64,000 nt of DNA from Haliscomenobacteraceae bacterium. Lineage in GTDB: Bacteria; Bacteroidota; Bacteroidia; Chitinophagales; Saprospiraceae. Of this stretch, positions 27,038 through 36,035 are shown piece by piece. The translations under genes were made by a program, and so were the position numbers. Below the pieces are notes generated by a model, which made no database searches, was not told where the DNA came from, and worked only from the letters and a program-made list of their open reading frames with translations. Where the stretch lies: contig CANMVX010000001.1 in the NCBI GenBank assembly GCA_947501115.1, forward strand, positions 239,056 to 303,055, given 5' to 3'. Positions within the stretch are counted from its first letter, which is position 1. Each line of letters begins with the position of its first letter.

Positions 27038-28279
27038 TTATTTATCAATAATTATACTTCTGAAACTACCCTTTTCCCATAAGGTTTCAACTTCCATATT
27101 TGGCATTATGCCGTCATTTAATGGTTTATTGCCAGGTAATAACTGTGTGATAGAAAATCCCCTTTTAAGCGTATTGGAGATGGTGACAAGTCCAATTAAT
27201 CGCTCCAAAAAGGATAATTTCACCTCTTCTTTTTTTAGTCTGTTGATAATTAAATTGGGTAAATATTTCTGAATATTCTGGAGTTTAGTATTTGTTCTAT
27301 CAATAACTCTCATAGGTCTTAAAGAAAGTTCGTGTTGACATCGCAATAACTTTAGTTTTGATTGTTGCACCTTATATCTGGTTTTCTCATTTATTTTCAG
27401 TACCATTTTTTGAATGGAGGCTTCAAAGTTTTGGTTATGGTAAAGCAGATATTCAGCAACGGCAGTGGGTGTTTTTAATGAAATACCTGCGACAATATCA
27501 GAGAGCGTTTCGTCCACTTCATGACCAATACCTGTTATGATTTTTATGGGGAAAGAGGAAATGGCTCGGCAAATTTTTATACTATCAAATCCAGCCAAAT
27601 CAAGTTTTGATCCACCACCTCTGAGAATAAGAACTACATCGAAGGCAGTATCAGCTTTTAATATTTCTGCAAGCTGAATGAGAACGGTTTCTTCCACAAG
27701 AGTTCCTTGCAGTGAAATAGGGAATAAAGTTAATGAAAAGGCATAATTCAATGTGTTTTCAGTAAGTTGATGAACAAAATCTTGATAACCAGCTGCTTGA
27801 TCATTACTAAGTATGGCAATTCTTTGTATAACCGGAGCAAGTGGGATTAATTTATTTGGTTCATGTAACTTTTCGGTAAAAATTAGTTTTTCAAGTTCCT
27901 GTCGTTGTTGAAATAATTTACCAAGAGTATAGGCAGGATCTATGTCATCGATAACAAGTTTTAAGCCATATCTGACATTAAAATCTATCTGGACTAAAAC
28001 CAGAACTTCTCTACCAATTTCAAGAAAACCTGTTATTGGTTCTGAAAGTTTTCCATTTAATTTCTGTAAAGTTCCCTGCCAGATAACAGCACTTTGTTGG
28101 GCGATTATCTTGTCTGACTGACCTTCTTCTTTTTCAACCAATTCTAAATAAGCGATTCCCCGTACTACTTTGCAACCTGCTATTTCCGCTTTAACCCAAA
28201 TTTTATCCTGAAAATTTAGTGAAAGAACTCTTTTTATTAGGGTTCCTAGGTCATATAGTGAAAAAACATTTGATTCCAT
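27038..28279 (-). CDS. xseA: Exodeoxyribonuclease VII large subunit
   Basis: 413 residues from the ATG at 28279, which gives the usual FSLYDLGTLIKRVL start; an upstream extension to 28366 has no family match. An OB-fold domain (IWVKAEIAG... onward) precedes the catalytic domain with IAILSNDQAAGYQDF, ILRGGGSKLDLAGFD near residue 218, and GIGHEVDETLSDIVAGISLKTPTAVAEYL. A coiled-coil arm follows. It digests single-stranded DNA in the cytoplasm. It lies 28 bases after the phosphodiester glycosidase gene and just before xseB. Confidence 0.95.
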   Translation of the reverse strand: MESNVFSLYDLGTLIKRVLSLNFQDKIWVKAEIAGCKVVRGIAYLELVEKEEGQSDKIIAQQSAVIWQGTLQKLNGKLSEPITGFLEIGREVLVLVQIDFNVRYGLKLVIDDIDPAYTLGKLFQQRQELEKLIFTEKLHEPNKLIPLAPVIQRIAILSNDQAAGYQDFVHQLTENTLNYAFSLTLFPISLQGTLVEETVLIQLAEILKADTAFDVVLILRGGGSKLDLAGFDSIKICRAISSFPIKIITGIGHEVDETLSDIVAGISLKTPTAVAEYLLYHNQNFEASIQKMVLKINEKTRYKVQQSKLKLLRCQHELSLRPMRVIDRTNTKLQNIQKYLPNLIINRLKKEEVKLSFLERLIGLVTISNTLKRGFSITQLLPGNKPLNDGIMPNMEVETLWEKGSFRSIIIDK

Positions 28280-28307
28280 TCTGTTGCATTTACTTAATGA
28301 TAGAAAA

Positions 28308-29141
28308 CTAATTATTCTTCCTGATGAAAAGAATATTAGCGACCGGCCTTTCTCCTTCGGGATCAAATTTTTTATTATCAGAAGGATGATTTACTATACC
28401 ATTAAACTTATTTGTGTTCAAAAAAAGCGTGGTTGAACCACCACCATCTAAATTAATAGCATGTTGACAACCGCATGATAATAGGAATTGAGAAAGTTCA
28501 TTTAGATTTAACCCTGTAGCTTCTTTATGTCTGCCATCGACGGCAATCAGCCATATTTCTTTTTTTCCTAAACAAATGGCACTTCTTGGGTGCTTTAAAT
28601 CATTGAAAGGTCTTTTTTGAAGGTTATTTATTTGACTATTTTTTAAAAGTAAGGGGCCTGTAACTAATGCATCTTCTACCTTTTTTAGCATTGGAATACG
28701 ATTTGGACCCTCTGTGGGTGAAATTTCACCTTTTCCATTTTCATAAATAACCAGTGCATTGGCGCCCATTTCATTGTCTATAGACAAAACATTAGGTTTA
28801 TTTTCATGAATGACCTTTCCGTCAGAAACTAAAAACGAAACAGAACCACCCGCTTTCATATCAAAAAAACCACCGTTTATGGCAGCTAGTGCATTAGATT
28901 GTTTAGCAAAAGAACTGGTTTTTATCAAAGTATCTTTTGCAAAAGCAAGGTCTAATCTATACTTAGGGTATTTTGCTTTTAAAATTAAAATATATTGAGC
29001 GCCCCATTTTTCATGGGTACCTGACCAACGTTCCAGTGTTAGTCCCGCTTTTATTTTTTCAACTTTAATTTGGTTGAAATCCTGGGTAAATGAATACACA
29101 GGGAGCGAAATAAAAAGGCTTAATAAATATAAATTTTTCAT
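28308..29141 (-). CDS. Secreted phosphodiester glycosidase (NAGPA domain) protein
   Basis: 277 residues with a signal peptide (about 1-19). The NAGPA fold is shown by LAAINGGFFDMKAGGSVSFLVSDGKVI, the TGPLLLKNSQI segment, and the near-C-terminal INLDGGGSTTLFLN. The family includes the mammalian uncovering enzyme and bacterial exopolysaccharide or teichoic-acid-related phosphodiester glycosidases; the bacterial substrate is not known. It heads the minus-strand run with xseA, xseB, folK and the kinase. Confidence 0.88.
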   Translation of the reverse strand: MKNLYLLSLFISLPVYSFTQDFNQIKVEKIKAGLTLERWSGTHEKWGAQYILILKAKYPKYRLDLAFAKDTLIKTSSFAKQSNALAAINGGFFDMKAGGSVSFLVSDGKVIHENKPNVLSIDNEMGANALVIYENGKGEISPTEGPNRIPMLKKVEDALVTGPLLLKNSQINNLQKRPFNDLKHPRSAICLGKKEIWLIAVDGRHKEATGLNLNELSQFLLSCGCQHAINLDGGGSTTLFLNTNKFNGIVNHPSDNKKFDPEGERPVANILFIRKNN

Positions 29142-29520
29142 GGATTAACTTTTTAGCCTAAAGTAGAAAATATAACAAGGAATAATTATCAAGGAATAAT
29201 TTGTTATTTCCTTTGATGTGTATTCTTCTTCTTTTACCGTTCAAATATAATGATTTAAATGTAATACATTCGCAAGATTGAAGTAACCCTTATTTATATA
29301 GCACTTAATTTAAGGCACAAATGCAATTTTTACCTTGCTGATAATTCATTGAAATTTATGGAGTTAAAAGTTTACTTTTAATTTGGATGACAATGAATTA
29401 GATAGGAATTAATGAAATATGTCTAAAAATGGTGTGATTTTATCTATATGTAAACAATGGTAAAAAAGGGAAGTATTTGAAAAAATCTATTGCCGAGTTT
29501 CTTTTTTTGAATAAAGTAAT
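29142..29520. other. Gene-free stretch between the glycosidase gene and the tRNAs
   Basis: No frame of credible length on either strand. Close to the glycosidase start a 12-mer, CAAGGAATAATT, occurs twice (29176-29187 and 29190-29201), possibly part of its promoter region. The right end carries the tRNA promoter. The rest is AT-rich without hairpins that I would call. Confidence 0.6.
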
Positions 29521-29528
29521 TAGTTTTG
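29521..29528 (+). promoter_or_regulatory. -7 box for the tRNA pair
   Basis: TAGTTTTG fits TAnnTTTG and ends 11 bases before the first tRNA. Confidence 0.5.
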
Positions 29529-29539
29529 TACAATAAATA

Positions 29540-29614
29540 GGGTGATTAGCTCAGTTGGTTTAGAGCGCTGCTTTGACAGAGCAGAGGTCACTGGTTCGAA
29601 TCCAGTATTACCCA
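29540..29614 (+). tRNA. tRNA-Val(GAC)
   Basis: 75 nt. Acceptor GGGTGAT pairs with ATTACCC, including one G-T pair. The anticodon stem CTGCT/AGCAG encloses loop TTGACAG, anticodon GAC. The T arm is CTGGTTCGAATCCAG. The 3' CCA is not encoded. Confidence 0.95.
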
Positions 29615-29620
29615 CGAGAA

Positions 29621-29694
<74 letters not shown>

Positions 29695-29704
29695 CCCATT
29701 AAGA

Positions 29705-29732
29705 GGCAATCTTCGGATTGCCTTTTTTTTTA
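29705..29732 (+). terminator. Intrinsic terminator of the tRNA operon
   Basis: GGCAATC at 29705-29711, loop TTCG, GATTGCC at 29716-29722, then a long T run. The stable UUCG tetraloop makes this a strong terminator. Confidence 0.93.
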
Positions 29733-29736
29733 AATC

Positions 29737-29771
29737 AAAGGAACCTTCAGGCAATCTCTGAAGGTTCCTTT
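29737..29771. terminator. Second hairpin, 14-bp stem, at the end of the convergent gene
   Basis: AAAGGAACCTTCAG (29737-29750) pairs perfectly with CTGAAGGTTCCTTT (29758-29771) around a 7-nt loop. It lies 26 bases past the stop of the minus-strand repeat protein and is probably its terminator or 3' stabiliser; no long T run follows on that strand. Confidence 0.65.
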
Positions 29772-29797
29772 AATTGAAATGAATTTTATTTGAAAAA

Positions 29798-32700
29798 TTA
29801 ATTGGTCGCCAGATATTGTAATGTGGCTTCCATTTTTTCAATAGCTATAATTGATTGAGGCGTTGGTCTCGCATCAGCAGTTTGTAAAACATGAAGCATA
29901 AATAGAAATTTTTCTTGTAAGCCCACCACCGTTTCTCGCTCATTGGACGATTCATATATACTACCATATAATATGTCCCCGCCGCCAGGTGAACCAGTGC
30001 CTCTTTTTCTCTTTAATGCTGTTATGGTTTCAACGGATAGACTGGCAGATTTAATTTTTTCATCTAAGGATTCTCTGATATCTTGAAGTTTATGGTAAGC
30101 CGTGTAGCAAATCATTGCGTATTTAGATTGCAGGTTCAGATCATCTTCGCTTATACTAACGCGAGGATCCATTTTAACATCGATCGTTTTTTCCATAACA
30201 AAACCATCTATATTTAATTTTACCTTATAAGAACCAGGATGAACAAATGGGCCATCAGGTCCTGCCGGGGTGTTTTTATACACTGCAGCGATAGCATAAC
30301 CTCTTTGAGTCCCCTTGGGTGGTGCATACCTTACATCCCATACAAATCGGTGAGGTCCTTTAGATGTTTGTAGTTTCGGGGTTGGTCTAAACCAATACGT
30401 TGGATACCCCAATGTATTGGTATCTAGTTTTTCAGTCAACTCAGCAGAGGAAAATTTCCTTATCAGGTTGCCCTGAGAATCAGAAATCTCAATGGTAACC
30501 AGTCTTGCATTTTCCCCAAGATTATAATCTATAATGGCGCCATCTGGTGGATTTTTACCTGTTGGTTCTTCTGGTGGCAGTGGTGTATCGGAAAACATAT
30601 TCCAACGCACTCTAAAGGCCTGAGAAGGTTTGTATAAAAAATCATTATTGATCGCCTTTTTTATTTCCCTGAGGGATGCAATATCATCTAAAATCCAAAT
30701 GGATCTGCCATGTGTGCCAATGACCAGGTCATTTTCATGTACTACCAGATCACGAATAGAGGTAGCAGGCATATTTAATCTGAGGGATTGCCAGTTATCG
30801 CCGTCATCAGCAGAGAAATAAACTTCGTTTTCAGTACCGGCAAATAATAATCCTGGTTGTTTTGGATCTTCTTTTACCGCATTAACGGGATGCTTTGAAA
30901 TTCCTTTAGTTATTAAAGTCCAGGTTTTGCCACCATCCTTTGTTTTGTAAATATATGGGTTAAGGTCATCTAATCTGAAGGCATTTACTGAAATATAGGC
31001 AGTATTTTTATCAAAATGACTGGCATCAATTTGTGAAATTTTATCCCAGGAACGGAGGGTAGGGGGAGTAACATTTTGCCATGATTTCCCACCATCTTTG
31101 GTTATATGAATCAGGCCATCGTCAGTTCCCGCCCAGATGATATCTGCATCGAGAGGAGAAGGTCCAACCGAATAAATGACCCCCCTTTTGGGCATTTCAT
31201 TTAGTTCTGGTGTTTTAAAAACACCTATGTTATCAGGAACATCTGGTTTATCTCTGGATAAATCAGGACTTATTATTTCCCAATGGTAACCACCATCCAA
31301 TGTTTTCCACAACTTATTGGTAGCAAAAAGCAACATTTTCGGATTAGCAGGATGAAAAAGCAAGGGCATAGTTCTTAAAACCCTGTGTTGGCCTGTTCTA
31401 AGATTCTCTGGACCTACATATTGTGTTTGCCCCGTTTTCTTATTAAATTTCAGTACCCTTCCACCATAGATTATGTCAGGATTTAGAGGATCGGGAGCAA
31501 CATAGGCATATTCATCGGCACCAACGCCGTACCAATCGCGGAAAGAAATTTGTCCTCCATTTCCCCGACTGGCAACGCCTATAGCACCACTTTCCTGTTG
31601 ACCACCATATACATGGTAAGGAAACTGATTATCAGTAGTAACATGATAAAGTTGAGCGGTGGGTTGATTATACCAGGAACTCCAAGTTTTTCCGCCATTA
31701 ACCGTAATTACAGCCCCCTGATCTGCTGCGAAAATCATAATATCAGGCTGAAGTGGATTAATCCAAATGCGATGATAATCATCTCCTCCAGGAGCACCTT
31801 TAATAGAAAACCAGTTTTTACCACCATCTATTGATTTATAAGCAGCTACATTGGCAATGAACAAAATTTCAGGATGATTAGGGTGCACTTTAATTTCCGC
31901 AAAATCGCTACCTCGCCCCCAAGTTCTTGGATCCCGGCTAACTAAACTCCAATTTTCACCGGCATCTTTGCTTTGGTAAATTCCTCCATTATTTTTTGCA
32001 TCCACGGTAGCATACATTTGATTCGTATTACTGGGTGCAAAACAAATGCCAATTCTACCAAGTCCATCGGTAGCTCCAGGTAATCCTTGCAAGATAGGTT
32101 TCCATGTTTCACCACCATCAACAGACTTAAAAAGACCACTGTGGGTACCTGAAAAATTTCCATTTTCCCAGGGACCTTCTCTATGCTCCCATAAGCTGGC
32201 AAAAAGTATGTTTGGATTAGATGGATTATATTCAACTTGAATGGCCCCAGTATTTTCATTAATGAATAACACCTTTTTCCAAGTTTTTCCGCCGTCCTGA
32301 GTTCTAAACACGCCCCTTTCAGCATTGGCTCCGTAAGGATGTCCTAATCCAGCAACAAATACTTCCTTTGGGTTAGTGGGGTGAACAATAATTCTTCCCA
32401 CTTGCTGTATGTCTTTCAGGCCCAGATGGTTCCAGGTGGAGCCTCCGTCTTCTGATTTATAAATTCCATCTCCAACGCTTAAATCAGGCCGGTGAAGACC
32501 CTCACCTGTGCCAACATAAATAATTTCAGGATTTGTTGGAGAAACAGCAATATCACCAATAGATCCCGTCGGCATTTTATCAAAAATAGGAAGCCAGGTT
32601 CTACCATAATCATCTGTTTTCCAAACACCTCCATTATTTACGCCTATAAAAAAGACGTTTGGCTGCGTGGGTATGCCCACTGCACCAACGGTTCTTCCCG

Positions 32701-32836
32701 CTCGAAATGGACCTATCATTCTATATTCAAGGTGTTGAAAATGAACGGGTGGAATAGACTGGGCATGCAGTGTACACCCAATCAAAGGAAGGATTAAAAA
32801 ACAATACAAAAAAGTATAAAAACGCATATAGTTCAA
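29798..32836 (-). CDS. Secreted VPS10/sortilin-like BNR-repeat protein
   Basis: 1012 residues. The N-terminal hydrophobic segment contains LIGC, a good lipobox, followed shortly by an alternative signal cleavage after HAQ, so it is exported either as a lipoprotein or a soluble protein. The body is a double beta-propeller with many Asp-box repeats (YKSEDGGSTWNHLGL, FRTQDGGKTWKKVLF, FKSVDGGETWKPIL, YKTKDGGKTWTLITK). A C-terminal region (about 800-1012) has FRPTPKLQTSKGPHRFVWDVRY and a helical tail. Such proteins are abundant in Bacteroidota and are often labelled glycosyl hydrolase or sortilin; no catalytic residues can be assigned and no function is proven. An ATG at 32827 is an alternative start. 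Confidence 0.85.
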   Translation of the reverse strand: MNYMRFYTFLYCFLILPLIGCTLHAQSIPPVHFQHLEYRMIGPFRAGRTVGAVGIPTQPNVFFIGVNNGGVWKTDDYGRTWLPIFDKMPTGSIGDIAVSPTNPEIIYVGTGEGLHRPDLSVGDGIYKSEDGGSTWNHLGLKDIQQVGRIIVHPTNPKEVFVAGLGHPYGANAERGVFRTQDGGKTWKKVLFINENTGAIQVEYNPSNPNILFASLWEHREGPWENGNFSGTHSGLFKSVDGGETWKPILQGLPGATDGLGRIGICFAPSNTNQMYATVDAKNNGGIYQSKDAGENWSLVSRDPRTWGRGSDFAEIKVHPNHPEILFIANVAAYKSIDGGKNWFSIKGAPGGDDYHRIWINPLQPDIMIFAADQGAVITVNGGKTWSSWYNQPTAQLYHVTTDNQFPYHVYGGQQESGAIGVASRGNGGQISFRDWYGVGADEYAYVAPDPLNPDIIYGGRVLKFNKKTGQTQYVGPENLRTGQHRVLRTMPLLFHPANPKMLLFATNKLWKTLDGGYHWEIISPDLSRDKPDVPDNIGVFKTPELNEMPKRGVIYSVGPSPLDADIIWAGTDDGLIHITKDGGKSWQNVTPPTLRSWDKISQIDASHFDKNTAYISVNAFRLDDLNPYIYKTKDGGKTWTLITKGISKHPVNAVKEDPKQPGLLFAGTENEVYFSADDGDNWQSLRLNMPATSIRDLVVHENDLVIGTHGRSIWILDDIASLREIKKAINNDFLYKPSQAFRVRWNMFSDTPLPPEEPTGKNPPDGAIIDYNLGENARLVTIEISDSQGNLIRKFSSAELTEKLDTNTLGYPTYWFRPTPKLQTSKGPHRFVWDVRYAPPKGTQRGYAIAAVYKNTPAGPDGPFVHPGSYKVKLNIDGFVMEKTIDVKMDPRVSISEDDLNLQSKYAMICYTAYHKLQDIRESLDEKIKSASLSVETITALKRKRGTGSPGGGDILYGSIYESSNERETVVGLQEKFLFMLHVLQTADARPTPQSIIAIEKMEATLQYLATN

Positions 32837-33018
32837 ATTTAATGATCAAAATATAAATTTAAGGTAAGACTTTTTACATTTACTTAGATCTAAATTGAGC
32901 AAATAACTTTAAATGTTAATGGTAATAAAGTATCTACCTTGAATAATCAAGAATCAAGTTAAAGCCTTTAGGATAAACCTTTGTTTTATCTGGTTTGTTA
33001 AGACATTAAAAAAAGGCA

Positions 33019-33465
33019 ATGAACTGGGAAACTGTATTATTAGAGGCTAAAAAAATAAGAGAAAAGAATGACATTAAGGTAGTTAAGTCAGACGCTGAAT
33101 GGAAAGAAATTTTATCTCCTGAGGTTTACCAGATTACCAGAAAGAAAGGCACAGAAAGGCCATTTTCCAATCAAATGTGTAATTCATTTGAGGCTGGTAA
33201 ATATGAATGTGTCTGTTGTGGAACCACCTTGTTTGATGCTGAGGAGAAATTTGAAAGTGGCACCGGTTGGCCATCTTTTACTAAACCTGTGAAAGACAAC
33301 GCTGTAGTTTATATTATGGATAATAGTATTGGTCATCAGCGGATTGAAGTATGTTGCGGAACCTGTGATTCACACCTTGGTCATGTTTTTCCTGATGGTC
33401 CAAAACCAACGCGTCTTCGATTTTGCATTAACGCTTTATCTCTAAAAAAGGTTACCAATAAATAA
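33019..33465 (+). CDS. msrB: Peptide-methionine (R)-S-oxide reductase
   Basis: 148 residues. The zinc-binding cysteine pairs are in YECVCCGTTLFD and CCGTCDSHLGHVFPDGP. The FESGTGWPSF block and the catalytic Cys in LRFCINALSL are present. MsrB reduces methionine-R-sulfoxide in oxidised proteins using thioredoxin. No signal peptide is visible, so it should be cytoplasmic. It is followed by a helicase gene with its own promoter. Confidence 0.95.
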   Translation: MNWETVLLEAKKIREKNDIKVVKSDAEWKEILSPEVYQITRKKGTERPFSNQMCNSFEAGKYECVCCGTTLFDAEEKFESGTGWPSFTKPVKDNAVVYIMDNSIGHQRIEVCCGTCDSHLGHVFPDGPKPTRLRFCINALSLKKVTNK

Positions 33466-33490
33466 AAGCGTATTTTAATGAAATAAGACG

Positions 33491-33499
33491 TACCTTTGC
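33491..33499 (+). promoter_or_regulatory. -7 box for the DEAD-box helicase gene
   Basis: TACCTTTGC, identical to the rnpB box, 21 bases before the ATG at 33520. It is a full TAnnTTTG match. Confidence 0.6.
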
Positions 33500-33519
33500 G
33501 GCTTAATTAAAAATAATAC

Positions 33520-35307
33520 ATGAGTTCATTTTCAGACCTGGGTCTTTCACCACAATTACTTGTCTCTATTGAAGGACTTGGTTACAAACAACCAACCTTA
33601 ATCCAGGAAAAAGTTATTCCTTTTCTGCTTTCCGGAAAAGAAGATTTAGTCGCTTTGGCTCAAACCGGTACGGGAAAAACAGCCGCTTTTGGACTACCAT
33701 TAATTGATTTAGTTGATGCGGGTCAATTTTGTGTTCAGGGGCTTATATTAGCTCCAACAAGAGAGCTTTGTTTACAAATAACAGGTGATATGAATCGCTT
33801 TCTAGGCGAAGAACCACACCTAAATATAGTGGCTGTTTATGGAGGTGCAAGCATCCAGGAACAAGTTAGAGCCTTAAAAAGAAATGCACATATCGTTGTA
33901 GCCACGCCAGGTAGATTAGTAGATCTGTTGGATAGAAGAGCTATCAAACTAGACGATATCAAGATTTTAGTCCTCGATGAGGCTGATGAGATGTTAAATA
34001 TGGGTTTTCAAGAAGATCTTGATTCTATTATTTCTGCTTGTAGTTCGTCGAGAAACACGTGGCTATTTTCAGCAACCATGCCAAATTCTGTTAGAAATCT
34101 AGCAAGAAATTACATGGTAAAACCTGTTGAAATTCAAGCAGGAGAGAAAAACTCGGGTAACGTTAACATCGAACATCGCTACTGTATCGTTCAAGAAAAA
34201 GATAAGTATGCTGCTTTAAAACGTTTACTGGATTTTAACCCATCCATTTATGCGCTTATTTTTTGTCGTACAAGGATGGACACCCAGGACGTTGCTGATA
34301 ACTTAATGAAAGACGGTTACACTTCTGGGGCGCTTCACGGTGACATGGATCAAAAGCAGCGTGAAAAAATCATGGATAAATTTAGGAATAGGGCGCTTCG
34401 TATTCTCGTAGCAACAGACGTTGCTGCAAGAGGTTTGGATGTCAGTGGGCTTACGCACGTAATTCACATGAATATTCCTGATGAACTTCCATTTTATACA
34501 CATAGAAGCGGTAGAACGGGCAGAGCAGGGGAGAAAGGTGTTTCTATTGCTCTTGTAACCAATAGAGACGCTTACAAAATCAGAAATATTGAAAGTTTAT
34601 CTAAAATACATTTCCGTCCTTTCCCCGTTCCCAGTGGACAGGAAGTTTGTCAACAACAACTTCTTGAGCTTTTAAGAAGGGTAAAAGAGGTTGAATTAAA
34701 TGACGATGAACTAGATACTTTCTTACCTGACGTTTTACATTTCTTAAAAGATATGTCAAGGGAAGATTTGATCAAAAGATTTGCTTCTTTAGAGTTTAAC
34801 AGGTTCTTAGAGTATTATAGAAATGCACCAGATTTAAATCCTGTATCAAGAGATAGAGATAGAGGTGACAGAGACAGAGGTGACAGAGATAGAAAACAAT
34901 CTTCATCTTCTTACGGTAATTCTTCAGCTTCGTCATCATCATCCGAAGGTAGAAATAGTAACGTTCCTATGTCAAGTTTCGTTTTGAATCTTGGTTCAAA
35001 AGACAATCTGGACAAAGGGGGTCTTCTAAGAATTATCTGTGAGGCAGGGGGTATTCATAAAAGTAAAGTTGGGCGTATTGTTACAGGTAATGTTACCTCC
35101 ACGCTTGAATTACCTATGGATACTTTTATCCAGATCCAAAAGAAAATTGCAAAGACCAGATTTCGTGGCAGGCCACTTGTTCTTGAGCAAGCCAGAGCAA
35201 AACAAGGTGGTGAAGACTTTGCCAAGAAGTTTGCAGATGGTGAAGACAAGCCAGAAAAGAAAAAAAAACTTCGTGACAAATTAACTATAGTCCAGGATCT
35301 TCAGTAA
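33520..35307 (+). CDS. DEAD-box RNA helicase with DbpA-type RNA-binding domain
   Basis: 595 residues. Q motif near the start, motif I AQTGTGKT near 47, Ia PTRELCLQI, motif II VLDEADEM near 153, motif III SATMP near 184, motif VI HRSGRTGRAG near 327. After the helicase core and a linker with RDRDRGDRDRGDRDR and poly-Ser stretches (about 445-480), residues about 483-560 match the DbpA/CsdA RNA-binding domain (FVLNLGSKDNLDKGGLLRIICEAGGI...). It should remodel structured RNA, probably in ribosome assembly or cold response. It is monocistronic and ends just before the convergent LytTR gene. Confidence 0.94.
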   Translation: MSSFSDLGLSPQLLVSIEGLGYKQPTLIQEKVIPFLLSGKEDLVALAQTGTGKTAAFGLPLIDLVDAGQFCVQGLILAPTRELCLQITGDMNRFLGEEPHLNIVAVYGGASIQEQVRALKRNAHIVVATPGRLVDLLDRRAIKLDDIKILVLDEADEMLNMGFQEDLDSIISACSSSRNTWLFSATMPNSVRNLARNYMVKPVEIQAGEKNSGNVNIEHRYCIVQEKDKYAALKRLLDFNPSIYALIFCRTRMDTQDVADNLMKDGYTSGALHGDMDQKQREKIMDKFRNRALRILVATDVAARGLDVSGLTHVIHMNIPDELPFYTHRSGRTGRAGEKGVSIALVTNRDAYKIRNIESLSKIHFRPFPVPSGQEVCQQQLLELLRRVKEVELNDDELDTFLPDVLHFLKDMSREDLIKRFASLEFNRFLEYYRNAPDLNPVSRDRDRGDRDRGDRDRKQSSSSYGNSSASSSSSEGRNSNVPMSSFVLNLGSKDNLDKGGLLRIICEAGGIHKSKVGRIVTGNVTSTLELPMDTFIQIQKKIAKTRFRGRPLVLEQARAKQGGEDFAKKFADGEDKPEKKKKLRDKLTIVQDLQ

Positions 35308-35315
35308 AGTAAATG

Positions 35316-36035
35316 CTAGTAACCTAGTATTTTTCCAACTTCACTTTTGTAGCTTCGACCGATAGGTAATTGTTGACCATGAATGTCGATGTGGCTTGGA
35401 GTAAAGGACTCGATTTTTGAAGCAGAAACTAAAAAGGAACGATGAATTCTTATGAAATTGTTCTCCATTAGTTTCTGCTCTAAAAAACTTATTTTTTGTT
35501 TAGTAACTACTCTTTTGTCAGGCAAGTGAATGATAACATAGTCCTTTAGGCTTTCTATATATATAATCTCCTTAAGGTTTATTTTAATCATTTTTTTATC
35601 TGATTTTACAATAAGAGTATCTGTAGTGATGTAAGGTTCGTATTCTTCACTGCTTATAGTGTTTTGATTTGCACTTTGTATTTGTCCGAAAGCCTTACTC
35701 AGCGCTTTTAGGAATCTTCCAAATGGTATTGGTTTTAACAAGTAATCCACTGCATCCAGGTCAAAGGCTTCAATGGCGTAGTCTCTGTACGCTGTGGTGA
35801 ATATAACTTTTGGTGGGTTTTGTAACGTTTTTAAAAAATCAATGCCATTTAATTTTGGCATTTGAATGTCAAGAAATATTAAGTCAACATTTTGATTTCT
35901 TAATACTTCAAATGCTTTCATAGCATTATCGCAACGGGCAGTTAGTTCCAATCCGTCCACTCTTTTAATATAAGATTCTAATACATCTAATGCTAAAGGT
36001 TCGTCATCGACGAGAACACATTTAATTTTATTCAT
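35316..36035 (-). CDS. LytTR-family response regulator
   Basis: 239 residues. The receiver domain has acidic pocket DDEP near residue 11, phosphoacceptor Asp in LIFLDIQMPKLNG near 56 and the conserved Lys in LLKPIPF. The LytTR DNA-binding domain covers about 135-239, with IYIESLKDYVIIHL and IRIHRSFLVSASKIESF. It is a transcription factor phosphorylated by a LytS-type kinase, and its start overlaps the kinase gene by 8 nt. The target genes cannot be deduced. Confidence 0.93.
   Translation of the reverse strand: MNKIKCVLVDDEPLALDVLESYIKRVDGLELTARCDNAMKAFEVLRNQNVDLIFLDIQMPKLNGIDFLKTLQNPPKVIFTTAYRDYAIEAFDLDAVDYLLKPIPFGRFLKALSKAFGQIQSANQNTISSEEYEPYITTDTLIVKSDKKMIKINLKEIIYIESLKDYVIIHLPDKRVVTKQKISFLEQKLMENNFIRIHRSFLVSASKIESFTPSHIDIHGQQLPIGRSYKSEVGKILGY

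Noticed and set aside
29142..29520. Riboswitch or small peptide gene in the gap before the tRNAs
   Set aside because: Only frames of fewer than ten codons, and no stable multi-helix fold or known riboswitch core was recognised.
31942..32325. 127-codon minus-strand frame
   Set aside because: It is a shifted frame inside the BNR-repeat protein gene, whose main frame is intact and carries the Asp-box repeats on both sides; no frameshift is indicated.
34849..34895. Short-period repeats that might be a CRISPR array or variable-number tandem repeat
   Set aside because: The units are few and imperfect and encode a charged protein linker in the helicase reading frame; there are no spacers.
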